Below are positions 32,700-44,110 of a stretch of DNA of 64,000 nucleotides, piece after piece. The stretch is from Solicoccozyma terricola (Eukaryota > Basidiomycota > Tremellomycetes > Filobasidiales > Piskurozymaceae), in contig BCLD01000005.1 in NCBI GenBank assembly GCA_001600875.1, positions 255,667 through 319,666 of the forward strand. The letters run 5' to 3'. The notes under the pieces were generated by a model. It had not been told where the DNA came from. It did not search any database and was given only the letters and a program-made list of their open reading frames with translations. Position numbers and translations under genes: made by a program. The number at the start of each line of letters is the position of its first letter. The first letter of the stretch is position 1.

Positions 32700-34172
32700 A
32701 TGTCCACCACCTTCAATATGTCTGACAACAAGTCGACTATCTCGCTCTCAGCAATTCCGAAGTTGAGGAACAATGCCAACTTTGCAGCATGGAAGCAAGC
32801 AGTAGAGAATCAACTCCTTCTTGCTGGCTGCATCGGAATTGTTGATGGAAGCGATATAGAACCATTCAGGACTGCCAGAGCAATGGCTGCACGTTCAGTC
32901 CGTGCTGGTTCGGCTCCTCCAACAGCAACAGAAAGGATTCCAGATACTGATTTGACAGTGGAACAGTTGGATTAGTGGAGGAAGTGGCAGAAGCGAGAAG
33001 AAAAAGTACAGGGAGTGATCCGGACAACAGTCTCTGATGGGATTGTTATCGATATTCTGGACACGAATTCGGCCAAGCAAATGTGGGACTACATACTGGC
33101 AACACATCAACTCGACAGTCCTGAGGAACAAGCACAAGTCAGGGATGCCTTGGCAACCATCAGGCTCAAGGACGATCCTTCGGCAGAGGAGATGGAAATA
33201 CATCTTGTGCTCATCCTGGTCTATGTGGACGACTTTGTTATCGCAACAAGAACAACAACTGTAATACAAGACTTGCTCAAGAAACTCAAGGTATTCTGGA
33301 AGCTATCGGAAATGGGGGAGGTTAGCACCATCCTGGGGATGAAGGTTACTCCAAATCGAACCATAAGGAAAGCGTGGGTAACTCAACCAGCCTATATCGA
33401 TCGCTTACTTGAACGCTTTCCACAACACCTCAACTATCGCACTAAGGTTGCACCGCTTCCAAAGATATCAGAGGACAACAGCAAACCGATACCATTGACA
33501 CCATATCAAGAAGTTATTGGATGCCTGCAATGGCTAGCTGGATGTACAAGACCAGACATCAGCTTTGCCGCATCTTATCTTGCGAGATATACTGCAAACC
33601 CAACTGAAAATCACTGGGAATTGGCACTTAGGACAACATCCTACCTAGCGCATACAAGAACAGTCGGACTTACACTTGGAGGACCGAATCAAGTCACTTT
33701 AACTGGATGGGTTGATGCCGATTGGGCAGGCTGTCACGACACAAGGCGATCAACAACAGGTTACCTATTTAAGATCAACAACTCGCCAATGGTCTGGAGT
33801 TCAAAAAGGCAACAAACAGTCGCAACCTCAACAGTTGAAGCGGAGTATATTGCTATCGCTCAAGCTGCAAAGGAAGCTCTGTGGCTGCGGAACTTACTCA
33901 AAGAGCTAGGGTTTGAAAACATCGTCACGGGAGCGACAGTTCTTCATACCGACAATCAAGGAGCAATCCGACTTGCAATCAATCCAAGTACACACCAGAG
34001 AACGAAACATATCGACATCACACATCATCTGATACGCGAGTTAATCCACAACAAGTCAATAGCTTTGGAGTATGTTACTATATGCGAGCAACAAGCAGAT
34101 ATCCTTACCAAACCACTTCCTGGACCTCGACATTCATCAAACTTGGTACAACTAGGGTTGAAAGAACCTTGA
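32700..34172 (+). pseudogene. Copia gag fused in frame to RT/RNase H, one stop codon
   Basis: The N-terminal part is a gag-like domain (SAIPKLRNNANFAAWKQAVE, then QMWDYILATHQLDSPEEQ). A TAG at 32973-32975 interrupts it, but the same frame resumes at once. After SAEEMEIH the frame runs straight into the RT box LVLILVYVDDFVIATRT at 33205, so the rest of gag, protease, integrase and the RT fingers have been removed by a deletion that kept the frame. RNase H is complete: ADWAGCHDTRRSTTGYLF, STVEAEYIAIAQAAKEALWL, HTDNQGAIRLA, HIDITHH and ADILTKPLPG. Without protease and integrase it could move only with help from another element. Confidence 0.88.
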
Positions 34173-34185
34173 GCTTGAGGGGGAG

Positions 34186-34395
34186 TGTTGGAAGTGGCAA
34201 ATACTGTGCTATGGTTGATGCCGAAGTATAGCATTGCAATGCATGGCAGCGCATGGCACTGCAGCATAGCAAAGGATGCAGGTGGCAAAGATCTTTGTTT
34301 CCATGTTGTAAGAGTAGTATATAGGTCGGCCATTCTGGTCAAGCTCGATGTATAACAGAAAGAGAAGAATGAGAAACAACCAATTATTTATAACA
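34186..34395 (+). repeat. LTR-A, 3' LTR of the copia unit
   Basis: 210 bp from TGTTGGAAGTGG to TTATTTATAACA, directly behind the purine tract TTGAGGGGGAG. Same family as 11124-11333 and 21799-22020. It is followed by a partial primer site. Confidence 0.9.
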
Positions 34396-34570
34396 GATTA
34401 AGAGTCGTACTAGCGTACGATTTCGCCTTCCAAAGCCGTGAGGTCAACTCCGACCGAGGGAACTTATTATTGAGCATTGCTGGACCTTGGGACCTGAGCT
34501 GGCAGGTGGCCCTAAAGCCGTCATAGCGGGTTTACAGGAATGTTGATAAGGAATGCCGGTCGAGAGGGGC

Positions 34571-34649
34571 TGTTGGAAATGACATAACGCCCGGAATTCC
34601 TAATCAGTAGTTCGGACTGCTTTTTAGTGAAGTAGTTACATTCGTAACA
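34571..34649 (+). repeat. LTR-B, right copy (79 bp)
   Basis: Identical to 32576-32654 at all 79 positions; preceded by the purine run GAGAGGGGC. Confidence 0.85.
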
Positions 34650-34677
34650 AAAGTCCAGTCGCGCGGTATGGGCGTGG

Positions 34678-34884
34678 TGTTACGAATAAAGTGGTGGCAA
34701 AACTGGGAATGATATTCGGTGAAGTCTTCTACTACATCTCTAGCTCGATGACCTAGGTATTATGTAGTCCCAGACGAGTTCCCTCTGCCACACTTGCATC
34801 CTACCTTATACTGATGCATCCTAGACTGACCCAGACTTGGTGACAGTGTTACGGACACGTGTCCATAAAAGCCCTATCTTAACA
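34678..34884 (+). repeat. LTR-D copy 2
   Basis: 207 bp from TGTTACGAATAAAGTGG to CTATCTTAACA, an inverted match of 21035-21244. No target duplication. It cuts into the element that owns the LTR at 34918. Confidence 0.85.
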
Positions 34885-34917
34885 CTCTCCTGCCTCCCAC
34901 GCTCGAGCGAGGGGGTG

Positions 34918-35139
34918 TGTTGAATTGAATATCGGCACTCTTCACGTGTCTAGGTTATCATGGCTACGTCGCGTCCATTTCAACTACTGCTTTACTCGCC
35001 TCACCACCAAATGGGTTCTCTACTCTTCAACATCACTATAGTTGCTGAGGCAGAGATCCCAGGTAGGCTCTCTTGTAACTACTACTCTCAACATCACTAT
35101 AGTTGCTGAGGCAGAGATCCCAGTCCATTCCTCTTAACA
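34918..35139 (+). repeat. LTR-F with remnant polypurine tract
   Basis: 222 bp from TGTTGAATTGAATATCGGC to TTCCTCTTAACA, preceded by CTCGAGCGAGGGGGTG, the same purine tract as at 49080. Its interior carries a 36-40-bp direct repeat centred on CACTATAGTTGCTGAGGCAG. Only about 33 bp of the element body remain, cut by LTR-D. A second copy is at 49087-49298. Confidence 0.85.
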
Positions 35140-35233
35140 GGGCTTGAATGAAATCCGGAACTCGGTCGACGCTGCATAACCATCATATATCGAAACAAAC
35201 GTAGACTCCTCGGTTTTCGCTAATACTACAACA

Positions 35234-37210
35234 TCATTCAAACCAATCGTTCATCCTCTTCACGTACTTTGCATTCCTCGCGGCATGACCCCAGTAATAC
35301 AGAGCCACAGCAGGAAGTGCCACGGCGATTGCGAGGCCCATGAGGGTGAGATACACGTTGAGGAAACCTTGTAACTCGATCCAAGTCACAGCCTCTAGGA
35401 TGAAGATGAACGCGAGGAGGTTCTTGAAGAGGTTGATGCTGATCAGACACTGGGAGTCAAATTTAGGGAAACTGCTGACAACGTAGGTGATTGCAATACT
35501 GGGACCAAACAGGGTGCCAAAGGAGACTAGGGGTGGGCACGTTTTACCAGTGTGGGCAGTCGTTTTTTGTCACTTCGAGCAAAGAAAGGGAAGTTGACTA
35601 GGACTCACGCATGCCAAAGCTGATAGCGATAGCGTACCAAGGCCAATGGTTCGCGGCGGCGAATCCGTTCAAGATACACGCGACTGGGGTCACCCAAACG
35701 AATGGAATCAATGATACCAATCGCTGTTCGGGTGCCACTTTACCCCCCGCTTTGATGATCTGCCTCGCGGTGATGACGTCGCTTAGCCAACCACCGAGGA
35801 AGAGGGCGAGCCCGAAGCCGACGAGAGCAGCTATCTGCATCAGACCTACTGCTCCTGCGGAGAACAGATAGGGCGGAGCCATGAGGAGAGATGGAAGATT
35901 GAAGCTGTGGTCCAGAAGACATTGCAGATAGTTGGCAATATGCTTTGGAAATTGATGTGGCCAAACCCTGCAGCGAACTCACATCATGATGATCTGACAG
36001 GTCAAATGGATGCCGTAGTACACTACGGCCCAAAGAACCGACGGACTGGCGAGGAAGACGATGGGATGCAGGACAGTCATCCAGAATCGTACGTCGTGGT
36101 CAATCTTTGGAGGATTAAACCAAATCTCCTTCAAGGAGGGATTGCTGGTTTTGACGGTGTGAATGGCAGCGAGGTCTTCGATTACCGCATCCTGCGTCTC
36201 TTGGTCGTGGGCCTTGTTGTCGTCGATGTGTACATGGGTGGGTTTGAATTCCGCGCCATCCCAGTGGGTAGGAGTTTCCACCCCTGGCGTCTCCTTTGGA
36301 TGATCGTTGCCTTGTGGTCTTGCAAAGTTGGATTCCGGGTATAGGAAGAATAAGAGGACGGCGTTCAAACCACAAAGCCCAGCACAAACCCAAAATCCGT
36401 TTCTCCAGGTGTTTGCGGTGTATTCGACAATGTAGCTATTGACGAGGGGACCGACGGCCGATCCACTGCTTGCGAAGATGACGTAGCTGTGTGAAGTTAT
36501 CAAGTCGTGATGAACATTATCGTCAATTTGAAGATCAGGATTTCTGGTCAAGGAAGCGCTCACATTGCCATCATTGCCGCTCGTTCGTGGAGGAAAAAGA
36601 TATCCACAACAATAGCCGGAACGATGCTCTGTAAGTGCGAAAAGGGATTGTAATGAGTGCCAGGCTGGAGGGAGCCCTTGCAGATAAAGTGAGGTTAGAT
36701 TCACCTCGCCAGCGGCTGAAGCAAACCCCGAGACGATTCGTGAAGCTAGCAAGCTTCCGAATGACGTCGCTGTCGCTCCCCAGACCTGAGTGGCGAAGAG
36801 TAGAATCATAGAGGCAAGGAGAGTATAACGTTTGCCGAACTTGATGGCCATCGGGACCCAGAAAATGTTGCCAACTGCTAGCATGAGGAAGTTGTACTGA
36901 TGAAAGGGCAACGTCTGTCAGGCAAGATCGTGACTTGCTGCCGAGGGACACCACTCACCGACAATAAATTGTTGACGACAGTTGGACTTTTCTGAAAATC
37001 CATCATGAATAGAGGGATAGCCACCGAAGGACCGGCACCAGTCCAATTCGCAACGAAATTGGTCAAGGCGACGGAGAGCAAGGCTGCGAACTTGAGTGGC
37101 CTAGACCACCGAAGGGGGTCCGTAGGATCGTTTGAAGGGACAGGGAAAAGAGAGATTCCATGGTGTTTCTTGGTACCACCAATTACAATGACTGCTTCTG
37201 CAGCGGACAT
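35234..37210 (-). CDS. MFS transporter, DHA1 drug:H+ type
   Basis: Starts at 37210 (MSAAEAVIVIGGTKKHHGIS). NDPTDPLRWSRPLKFAALLS is the standard entry to TM1 of fungal DHA1 carriers. Then come LAVGNIFWVPMAIKFGKRYT (TM2-3 loop), SRIVSGFASAAGE (TM4), SSGSAVGPLVNSYIVEY (TM5 motif C) and GFWVCAGLCGLNAVLLFFLY. A His/Asp-rich central loop follows, then TM7-12 with GLALFLGGWLSD and VSLIPFVWVTP. It ends KYVKRMNDWFE at 35237. About six introns; a possible extra reading through 36.5-36.7 kb is intronic. Export of toxic aromatic acids would suit its neighbours, but substrate is inference. Confidence 0.82.
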
Positions 37211-37758
37211 CTGTCACAACGACCCGGGATAGGGTGCATGAGATATCCATGCGAGAATACTACTCGATTTCAACACTCACCTTTAATTATTTGCGTGGGT
37301 GTTGGAGAGAACTTTCAGGCACGACTTGTTGAAAGACAAAAAGGGATCAGCGGAGGAGCAAGGTGACCCCGTTATATACCTGCGAAGACGGGGATTATGA
37401 TTGCGGGCCCCAGAAACAAGCCACCGCTACGACTGGATTCGTGCGAAGAGCACTGAGAACATGCCTGTCCTCGGAATCAATCCGACACGGAGAAGAGACG
37501 GTTGATGCGGGGAACCCGGGCGGATTGCCGGTGGGGAGGGGGAAGCTGGGGACTGCGCATTCCGCTTTCCGGGACCACTCGGCCCTGGCGGACCAGAGCC
37601 GGGATAGGACGCGTAGGGTGTTATGCAGAAGCGCTCAATCTACGGGCACAGGCGTCGATCTGCAACCGCACACGTCTTCAAAGTGCTCACCTGGAGGATC
37701 TGACTTGGGATCCTGACGAAGTATTTTACATCTGCTAGACCGAAACTAGACTCCAAAC
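37211..37758. other. Divergent promoter region
   Basis: About 550 bp between the leftward MFS gene and the rightward DUF3237 gene. It can drive both. No clear TATA box was picked out and no repeat is visible. Confidence 0.5.
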
Positions 37759-38241
37759 ATGCCGATCGAAACTAAATTCGTCTTCACCCTCGATGTCGCC
37801 TTGACAACGCCGATCGAATTCGGAACCACCCCTGCCGGTGAACGTCGACTCATCCCGATCTCTGGAGGGACTTTCAAGGGACCGGACATTGAAGGGAAGA
37901 TCCTACCTGGTGGTGGTGATTGGAATTCCGTCCGTAGCGACGGTGTGGTCCACCTCTATGCGAAATACAGTCTTCAAACCTCGGACGGCGTCAATATCCT
38001 GATCACAAACGAAGGGTGGGGGAGAGCAGACCCCGAACGGATGAAAGGCGTGTTTGGTGACAACCCTGGAAAACATTCGGTCAAGGTCGGGGCAGAAAAA
38101 TGGTACCACAAGACCTGCCCACGGTTCGAAGCACCTGCGGGAAGCAAATACGAGTGGTTGAACCGGAGCATGTTCGTTGGTGATCTTCATCCTCCGGTGG
38201 AGCCTAACAACGTTATTATCGATGTGTATGAGGTGTTGTAA
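37759..38241 (+). CDS. DUF3237 (UPF0311) family protein
   Basis: Complete single-exon frame of 160 residues, the usual length for the family. The sequence opens MPIETKFVFTLDVALTTPIE, followed by the family signatures GERRLIPISGGTFKGPDIEG, KILPGGGDWNSVRSDGVVHL and ARYSLQT-like YAKYSLQTSDGVNILITNEG, and ends with SMFVGDLH and VIIDVYEVL. The fold is a small beta-barrel of unknown activity, often found beside genes for aromatic or hydroxy-acid breakdown. No signal peptide. It shares a promoter region with the MFS gene and precedes the VAO-type oxidase in the same direction. Confidence 0.88.
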   Translation: MPIETKFVFTLDVALTTPIEFGTTPAGERRLIPISGGTFKGPDIEGKILPGGGDWNSVRSDGVVHLYAKYSLQTSDGVNILITNEGWGRADPERMKGVFGDNPGKHSVKVGAEKWYHKTCPRFEAPAGSKYEWLNRSMFVGDLHPPVEPNNVIIDVYEVL

Positions 38242-39026
38242 ATCGAGGAAGGAGGAATCACATCGTCGTAGGTAGGAAGGAATGGGATCCATTTCAGGAA
38301 ATATCGTTGTGAATGTTTGTGCAGCAATGATACAACCCATTGGTTACTATTGAGGGTCACAACATTGCCTTCCGCTCTATACCTCTCGCAGACGGAAAGC
38401 CGAGTAGAAAAGATTTGGGCTAGAGAAAATATAAGGCTTAAATTCGCACTATCCTGCACTCGCTCTGGTCTGCTGGATGAGGGAGAGTGAATATAGGAGC
38501 AGTGTGATTGATTTGATGATTCGATCGAAGTCAGGTGGAATGATAATGAGGACGGCAACCGGAGTAGTTGCTTTCCGAAAACTTTCCGATCGACCACTCA
38601 GTCGGGACAGGACCCATAAATCAGGACCGTTGCCAGGTCCGGGGAAGTACAATTTGGCACCCGTCAATCCCCGGCTGCGTCCGTTTATTCCGGGTACAAA
38701 TCAAGGATCTCCTTGAGAAAGTCCTACAAAGAGGGAGAGAGAGTGAGGGCGGACGGAGTTAGGCCCGGACTCGTCGGCAACTACGAGCGCGCTTTCGTTC
38801 AGGTACCATGTCACCTCCGACAAAGCGTCAAATCTTGTCTTACAGAGCCGTCGGTGGACGTGTCGAACCTAAGTTCTTCGGAGTCCCATGGGAATGTTCC
38901 CCGGAAGGGCTTGGCTTCTTGCCACATATTTAAACGACCTCACTCCTCGTCTCCACCCTCCTCGTCGGCACTGCCAGCATCGCAAAACACAACACTGCTT
39001 CTCGACTATTTCCTTCACGCATCGCA
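38242..39026. other. Spacer between DUF3237 gene and VAO-type oxidase
   Basis: About 785 bp without a gene. It holds the 3' end of one gene and the promoter of the next, with a TATA-like box at 38927. Confidence 0.5.
38927..38934 (+). promoter_or_regulatory. TATA box of the VAO-type oxidase
   Basis: TATTTAAA, 93 bases upstream of the ATG at 39027, followed by a C/T-rich stretch. Confidence 0.5.
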
Positions 39027-41596
39027 ATGTCGCTACCAACCCAGCCATCTACCGCGTCACCGGAAGGTCGAGAGCCTACAGTTGAGTGCCCCACCTGGAA
39101 CTCGCGCGGTCTGTTCCCTCACAAGTCCTGGCCAAAGTACAACGAAGTCGTGGACAGTCTCGGCACCACTCGTAGTCTCGTGACGCCCCCAGACGTGACG
39201 GAGCAGCAGCTGATCAAAGCGCTTGATGCCTTGCGTCAAGCGCTCGGGGACGAACATGTCGAATTGAATGACGGACCGCTGATCGATAGTGACTATCATT
39301 ATGCGCCACTCAGTCATGACGGATATCATATGTTTGTTTCGCCTGCGTGTGCCTGCTACTACCTGTTTCCTAACGGTGCTGTTCCACGCTCTCAGCCTGG
39401 ATCAAGATGATCTCCAGCCATCGTCCGTTTGCTATCCGGGAAGTACAGAGGACGTCGTTGCCGTTGTCAAGTGGGCGAATACGTGGTCGATTCCGTTGTG
39501 GCCGATTTGTGAGCCCCTACGAGTAACAAACTGCGGTGCCTGTCCCCTGACGTGTGTGCTGGCACCGGTCATAGCTATTGGACGGAACCTCGGTAAGTAG
39601 GCTGTGAAAAGGGTAGTTTACACGTATGTCCATTAACTCGTCGTCTCAGGTTACGGAGGCTCTGCTCCACGTCTGCGCGGCTCGGTGCTCGTGGACCTTG
39701 GTAAACGTATGAACAAGATTCTTGACGTCTCAGAGGAGGATGCCACGGTGCTTTTGGAGCCTGGAGTACAATACATGACCGTGAGCTACCTGAGAGGTTT
39801 CACAGTCCCGCCTCGTGTCCGCTCGTGACACACAACAATTCAATTCCCTAGCTTTACGAACATCTCCACAGTATCGGACTCGGCACAAAGCTCTGGATTG
39901 ATGTGCCTGACCTACCAGCTGGATCGGTAATGGGTAACGCACTGGATCGTGGCGTCGGATACACACAGCACGGAGATCATTGGGGCAGTCATTGCGGCCT
40001 TGTTAGTTGAACTTTTGTCTTTTTCTGTAATCCGCAACTCACGATCGATGCGCTGCACTCACAGGAGGTCGTTCTTCCGAATGGAGAGGTCATTCGAACC
40101 GGAATGGGAGCGATGGAAGGTTCGGACACCTGGCAGCTTTTCCCTTACGGTTTCGGACCGTGCGTGTGCGCGTTGACGTGCCCGACGTGCTTCTAATGAC
40201 TGTCAACAAAATACCAGACATCACGATGGAATCTTTTCGCAGAGCAACTTTGGAATCGTGACAAAGATGGTGAGTCAGACACACGGTTGCATGCGCTGCT
40301 CCTTACCGACCTGTCTGTCCAAAGGGCATGCAACTCATGCCAAACCCTGGCGGTATCCGCGTGCTCAAAGCCACCTTTGAGAATGACGAGGACCTTGTAC
40401 CCGTGGTGGACATCATCAGACCACTGATGCAACGACACCTCATCGGCAACACGCCAGTCCTCCGACCGGGACTCACTGATGCCATCACACACCGCACGAA
40501 AGCAGACTTTGAGAACGACGAGCGTGGTGTCGTGAAACGGGAGGAAGAGACAAAGTTCTATAAAGAGTTCACTTCTGGTGCGTGAAGCCGAAACCCCTCC
40601 CGCCCTGTACCTTGTGGGCTCATCTTGGCCCACCAGGCGCCTGGAATCTTTACATGGCATTCTACGGACCCGACCCGATGACCCTTGGCATGATGGAGTA
40701 CGTCAAGTCCGAGTTGTCGAAGGTGCCCGGCGCCAAGTTCTATGGCCTTGAGGATGTCGGAGACGAAGCATATCTGCACACTTGGCACAAGATTACCGCT
40801 GGGATACCTGTGGGTGACCCCGTCCACCTTGTCAGTCAAGGTCGCTGACGTCTATCACAGTGCTGGCAAGAGCTTAAAATGATGAATTGGTGAGCCGTAA
40901 TTGGACATTGCACGATCAGGCATGGCACTGACGGTGGCGTTCAGGGTCCCTGGGGGAGCTCATCTGTTCTTCGCGCCCATTTCGGCTACGAGAGGTAAAG
41001 CTGCTTATCAACAACGGGAACTCTGTCGTGATATCATGGAAAGGGTGAGTTTTTTCTGGCCGTTTCGAAGTACGCCTTGATAATCGCGCTCCTTTACAGT
41101 ACGGCTTCGACTATATCGGCGCCTTTTTCATCGGACCCAGAGAGATGCATCGTCAGTGCTTTTGGATCTCTGGAGGCTGGGTGATAGAAAGCTAACACTC
41201 GCGATCATCCCAGATGTCTGCTGCTTCATGTATGACATGGAGAATCCGAAACAGAAAACCCAAGCTCTGGCATGCACTCGCGAACTCGTCGCGAGATGCG
41301 CCGATCGAGGCTATGGCGAGTATCGTACCCATCTCGCGCTGGCCGATCAGGTGGCGGCATCGTACGGCTGGAATAACGGCGCCATCAACAAGTTCAACAG
41401 TCTGCTCAAGGACTCGCTGGACCCCAAGGGAATCTTGGCGCCAGGACGTTGCGGTATATGGCCAGCAAAATACCGAGGCAGAGGCTTTGAGTTGCTCGGC
41501 GGCGAGGACCGAAGCGACCAGAACGTGAGAAGCGAAGAGGAGGTGATCGGAGCGGTGTCTGGTTTGAAATTGAACGGTGTTGTCTATACCAAGTAA
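39027..41596 (+). CDS. Vanillyl-alcohol oxidase family flavoenzyme
   Basis: FAD enzyme that oxidises 4-hydroxybenzyl-type phenols, for example vanillyl alcohol to vanillin or eugenol to coniferyl alcohol. After MSLPTQPSTASPEG the FAD-binding domain reads SVCYPGSTEDVVAVVKWAN, SIGRNLGYGGSAPRLRGSVL across two introns, then LEPGVQYMT, KLWIDVPDLPAGSVMGNALD, RGVGYTQHGDHWGSHCG, EVVLPNGEVIRTGMG and FGPHHDGIFSQSNFGIVTKM. The substrate domain has QLMPNPGG, RVPGGAHLFFAPISATRG, ALADQVAASYG and DPKGILAPGRCGIWPAKYRG. The order and length (about 560 residues) fit the VAO/eugenol oxidase/p-cresol methylhydroxylase group. About nine introns. No signal peptide, as for the peroxisomal fungal enzyme; it ends in VVYTK. 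The exact substrate is not shown by sequence. Confidence 0.9.
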
Positions 41597-41915
41597 AGCG
41601 ACTGAGCATGTATTCGACATTGCGGAATTGAATCCTTACTTGTGGGCTTTGACTTGGGCCCACCGTGGACGTGGTGGCAAATTCCGTCCATCAGCTCGGG
41701 ACAATCAAAGTCTCAACGTTCCGGAGATTCAATAGTGGGCGACCGGCAAATGTAATTCCAGGGCAATGTAATCCGATCATTTGATTTGGGAGATTTTATA
41801 ACACGTCGACAAACACAATCGTGTTCTGTCAAATGCCGTGCAGATGCAATGGCAGTAGGTGACCCTCTTCACTGCCAACAGAGAACTCGATCGAACGAGT
41901 CTGTGTGTGTCTTCT
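41597..41915. other. Convergent 3' spacer
   Basis: About 320 bp between the ends of the oxidase and the dehydrogenase genes, which meet tail to tail. Confidence 0.6.
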
Positions 41916-43678
41916 TCAGCTTTTGACCGTTATCGGGCTTAGACGGAGAAATGAACTCGCCTGCGTGAACCCTCGCAACCCTTCGACTCCATTAAAGCGC
42001 CCCCAGCCGGATTGATTCATTCCTCCATGAGGGATTTGAGGTGGGTCAGCAGGGGTCTGAAGAAGGTGACATTAGGTTCGACTTCAGCTTGATTCTGCCA
42101 CTTTGCTTACCGGTGCGTTGATATGGACGGCGCCAGATCTGATCCTCTGGGCGACATTCATCGCAAGGGCCAAATCTTTGCTCCAAACTGCTGCACTCAA
42201 GCCGTAGACAGAGTCGTTGGCAATACGCACCAGCTCGTCGAGAAGGAGATCGCGACCCGGAAAGAGGTCGTCCTCCACGACGATTACTGCGCACACGGGT
42301 CCGAAAGTCTCCTCGGAGTAGATCGCCATGTCCTTGGTCACCTGTCCCACAATGCAAGCAGGAACGCCGTTGCCGATGGCGTTGGCCTGTTCTTCACAAA
42401 ATGTCCCCAGGACGTCGACGGCACCTGCCCCAAGTGCATCGCAGACCAAACGTCGAACACGCTGAGCCGAGTCTACGGAGAATAAACCGTTGGCAGCCTC
42501 GTCTGTGCTTTTGCTCGTGCTATGCGAATTCCAAGCGTCTTGCAACGCAGACACCAGGGTCAGGTATCCAGACCGTGGGATGATTACTCTTTCGGTTGAC
42601 ATGCAAATTTGGCCGGCGTTCATCATGGTACCGAACAACACTGACATGGCGAAGTCAGTCGTGCAGCCTGTTCGTGCGAATCATTGACTCACCAGCATTT
42701 GCCGCCTTTACCATATCTGCGTCAGGCAAGATCACCACTGGAGCCTTGCCACCAAGCTCCATCAGCGTCGGCTTCAGGTGTTTACCAGCTAGTGAGGCGA
42801 TAATTGAGCCGACACGAGTGGAGCCGGTAAAGTTGACGTGTCTATGTGGTTAGGTCAATGTCAGGTAGGAAATCTCGAGCACTGCTCTATCCGCTTACTT
42901 GACTCGCTGATCACTGACCAGCTGTGAAATGCGTTGTGGCGCACTGTCTGTGCTTATGTGCACCACTTCGAGGACTCCCGAAGGCAACCCGCACTCCTGA
43001 AGAAGTGTTGCCCATAAGAGTTGGGAGTGGGGGGTGATCTCGGACGTCTTGAGGACGACAGTATTTCCCGCCATGATGGGAGTCAAGATCGCTCTGAGGG
43101 TGAGGGAATGTACCTATGTAATGTGATTAGTCCCTTTGCCTTCGTCGGACATGTCTCATTGCGGCTCACCGCATTCCACGCTGGTATGGCGAGACAAACT
43201 CCCATCGACTCTCGGGACACCAACACTGCGTGGCCTGACAATCGCAGAAAAGGGGTCACCGTCCTGCATGCGGCGGTCTTCACGCAGACATGGCAGACTC
43301 ACTGTCGGAAAGTGCGATATACTCGCCCTTCAGCGCTTCCTGCATCGAGCATGCAATCTCCTCTATGGCATCGGCTGCGCCGTCGACTTGAGCTTGAGCC
43401 CAGAAGGCAGAAATATCAGTCTCTTTGAGGTTGGCCTTGCGCAATCTTTGTGACCACCCTGTGCCAGGGTCCCTTAGAAGGTGGACAGCACGGAATGCCA
43501 CAGCACGCCGCTCTTTGATCGACCGCCTGGACCAAGACTTCCATGCAGCATGACACGACACAATCGCGTCATCCACGTCCTCCGTTGTTGCCGCAGCCAC
43601 CCGATGCACCTCCAGACCGGTTCCGGGATGAATGACTGGGTAGGACTCGATGTCGGTGCGGTTGGCCATGATTCTCAT
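41916..43678 (-). CDS. Aldehyde dehydrogenase, vanillin/salicylaldehyde type
   Basis: NAD(P)-dependent oxidation of an aldehyde to its acid. Starts at 43678 (MRIMANRTDIESYPVIHPGT). Key pieces are AILTPIMAGNTVVLKTSEIT, HVNFTGSTRVGSIIASLAGK (cofactor loop), LMELGGKAPVVI with the catalytic Glu, NAGQICMSTERVIIP with the nucleophilic Cys, and YSEETFGPVCAVIVVE. The protein ends GGMNQSGWGRFNGVEGLREF-like and SFLRLSPITVKS. Length about 480 residues, normal for the superfamily. Pieces such as VVLKTSEITPHSQLLWATLL resemble fungal and bacterial benzaldehyde-type dehydrogenases. With the neighbouring VAO-type oxidase and lignostilbene-type oxygenase, both of which make benzaldehydes, it is well placed to oxidise vanillin or a relative. 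Confidence 0.88.
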
Positions 43679-44110
43679 TGTGATGGGTGTATGCTACGAA
43701 GACCAGTCAGGATGGACGAGTGAAATCCCACCTCTTGTCTCTTAGACTCGCAAGTCAGTCCTTGCCTCGTCACTTGTCGGAAAGGTCAATCATGGGATAT
43801 CACGGGAAGGGCCCCGCGTAGCAAGGCGGAGAGTCTTCCGCTGCCGTAAACCCCCGCCTTCCCCGGGGCACAAAACATTTGCCAGCGATGATAGTTCCCG
43901 TTGATCTATTCCCCCCTTCACATCAGGGGGAACCTCATCGCCAGGTGCAGGACACCGACCATGACCGTCGGTGTGGGCATTAATGTAGCCCTCGGTGACC
44001 CTCAGCGATGACCCGAGAACATCCCGAGATGATTCGTTGAGCTGATTGTGGCAAGGTTCCACTGTCTTATACAGGAGCCACCGCTCGTATTCGAATGGTC
44101 GACATTCTGC
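43679..44110. other. Spacer upstream of the aldehyde dehydrogenase
   Basis: About 430 bp with the promoter of the leftward dehydrogenase and the 3' end of the oxygenase gene. No motif recognised. Confidence 0.45.

Larger units (their letters stand above)
32576..34649 (+). mobile_element. Composite copia retroelement bounded by identical 79-bp LTRs
   Basis: Identical 79-bp direct repeats (LTR-B) close both ends, and the flanks caagt and aaagt match at 4 of 5 bases, so the whole block probably inserted as a unit or grew from one. Inside, from left to right: a primer site, a fused gag/RT frame, a polypurine tract, a 210-bp LTR-A, a second partial primer site, about 160 bp of other sequence, and GAGAGGGGC ahead of the right LTR-B. 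Two LTR families in one element imply recombination between elements that share the same primer site. Confidence 0.75.
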
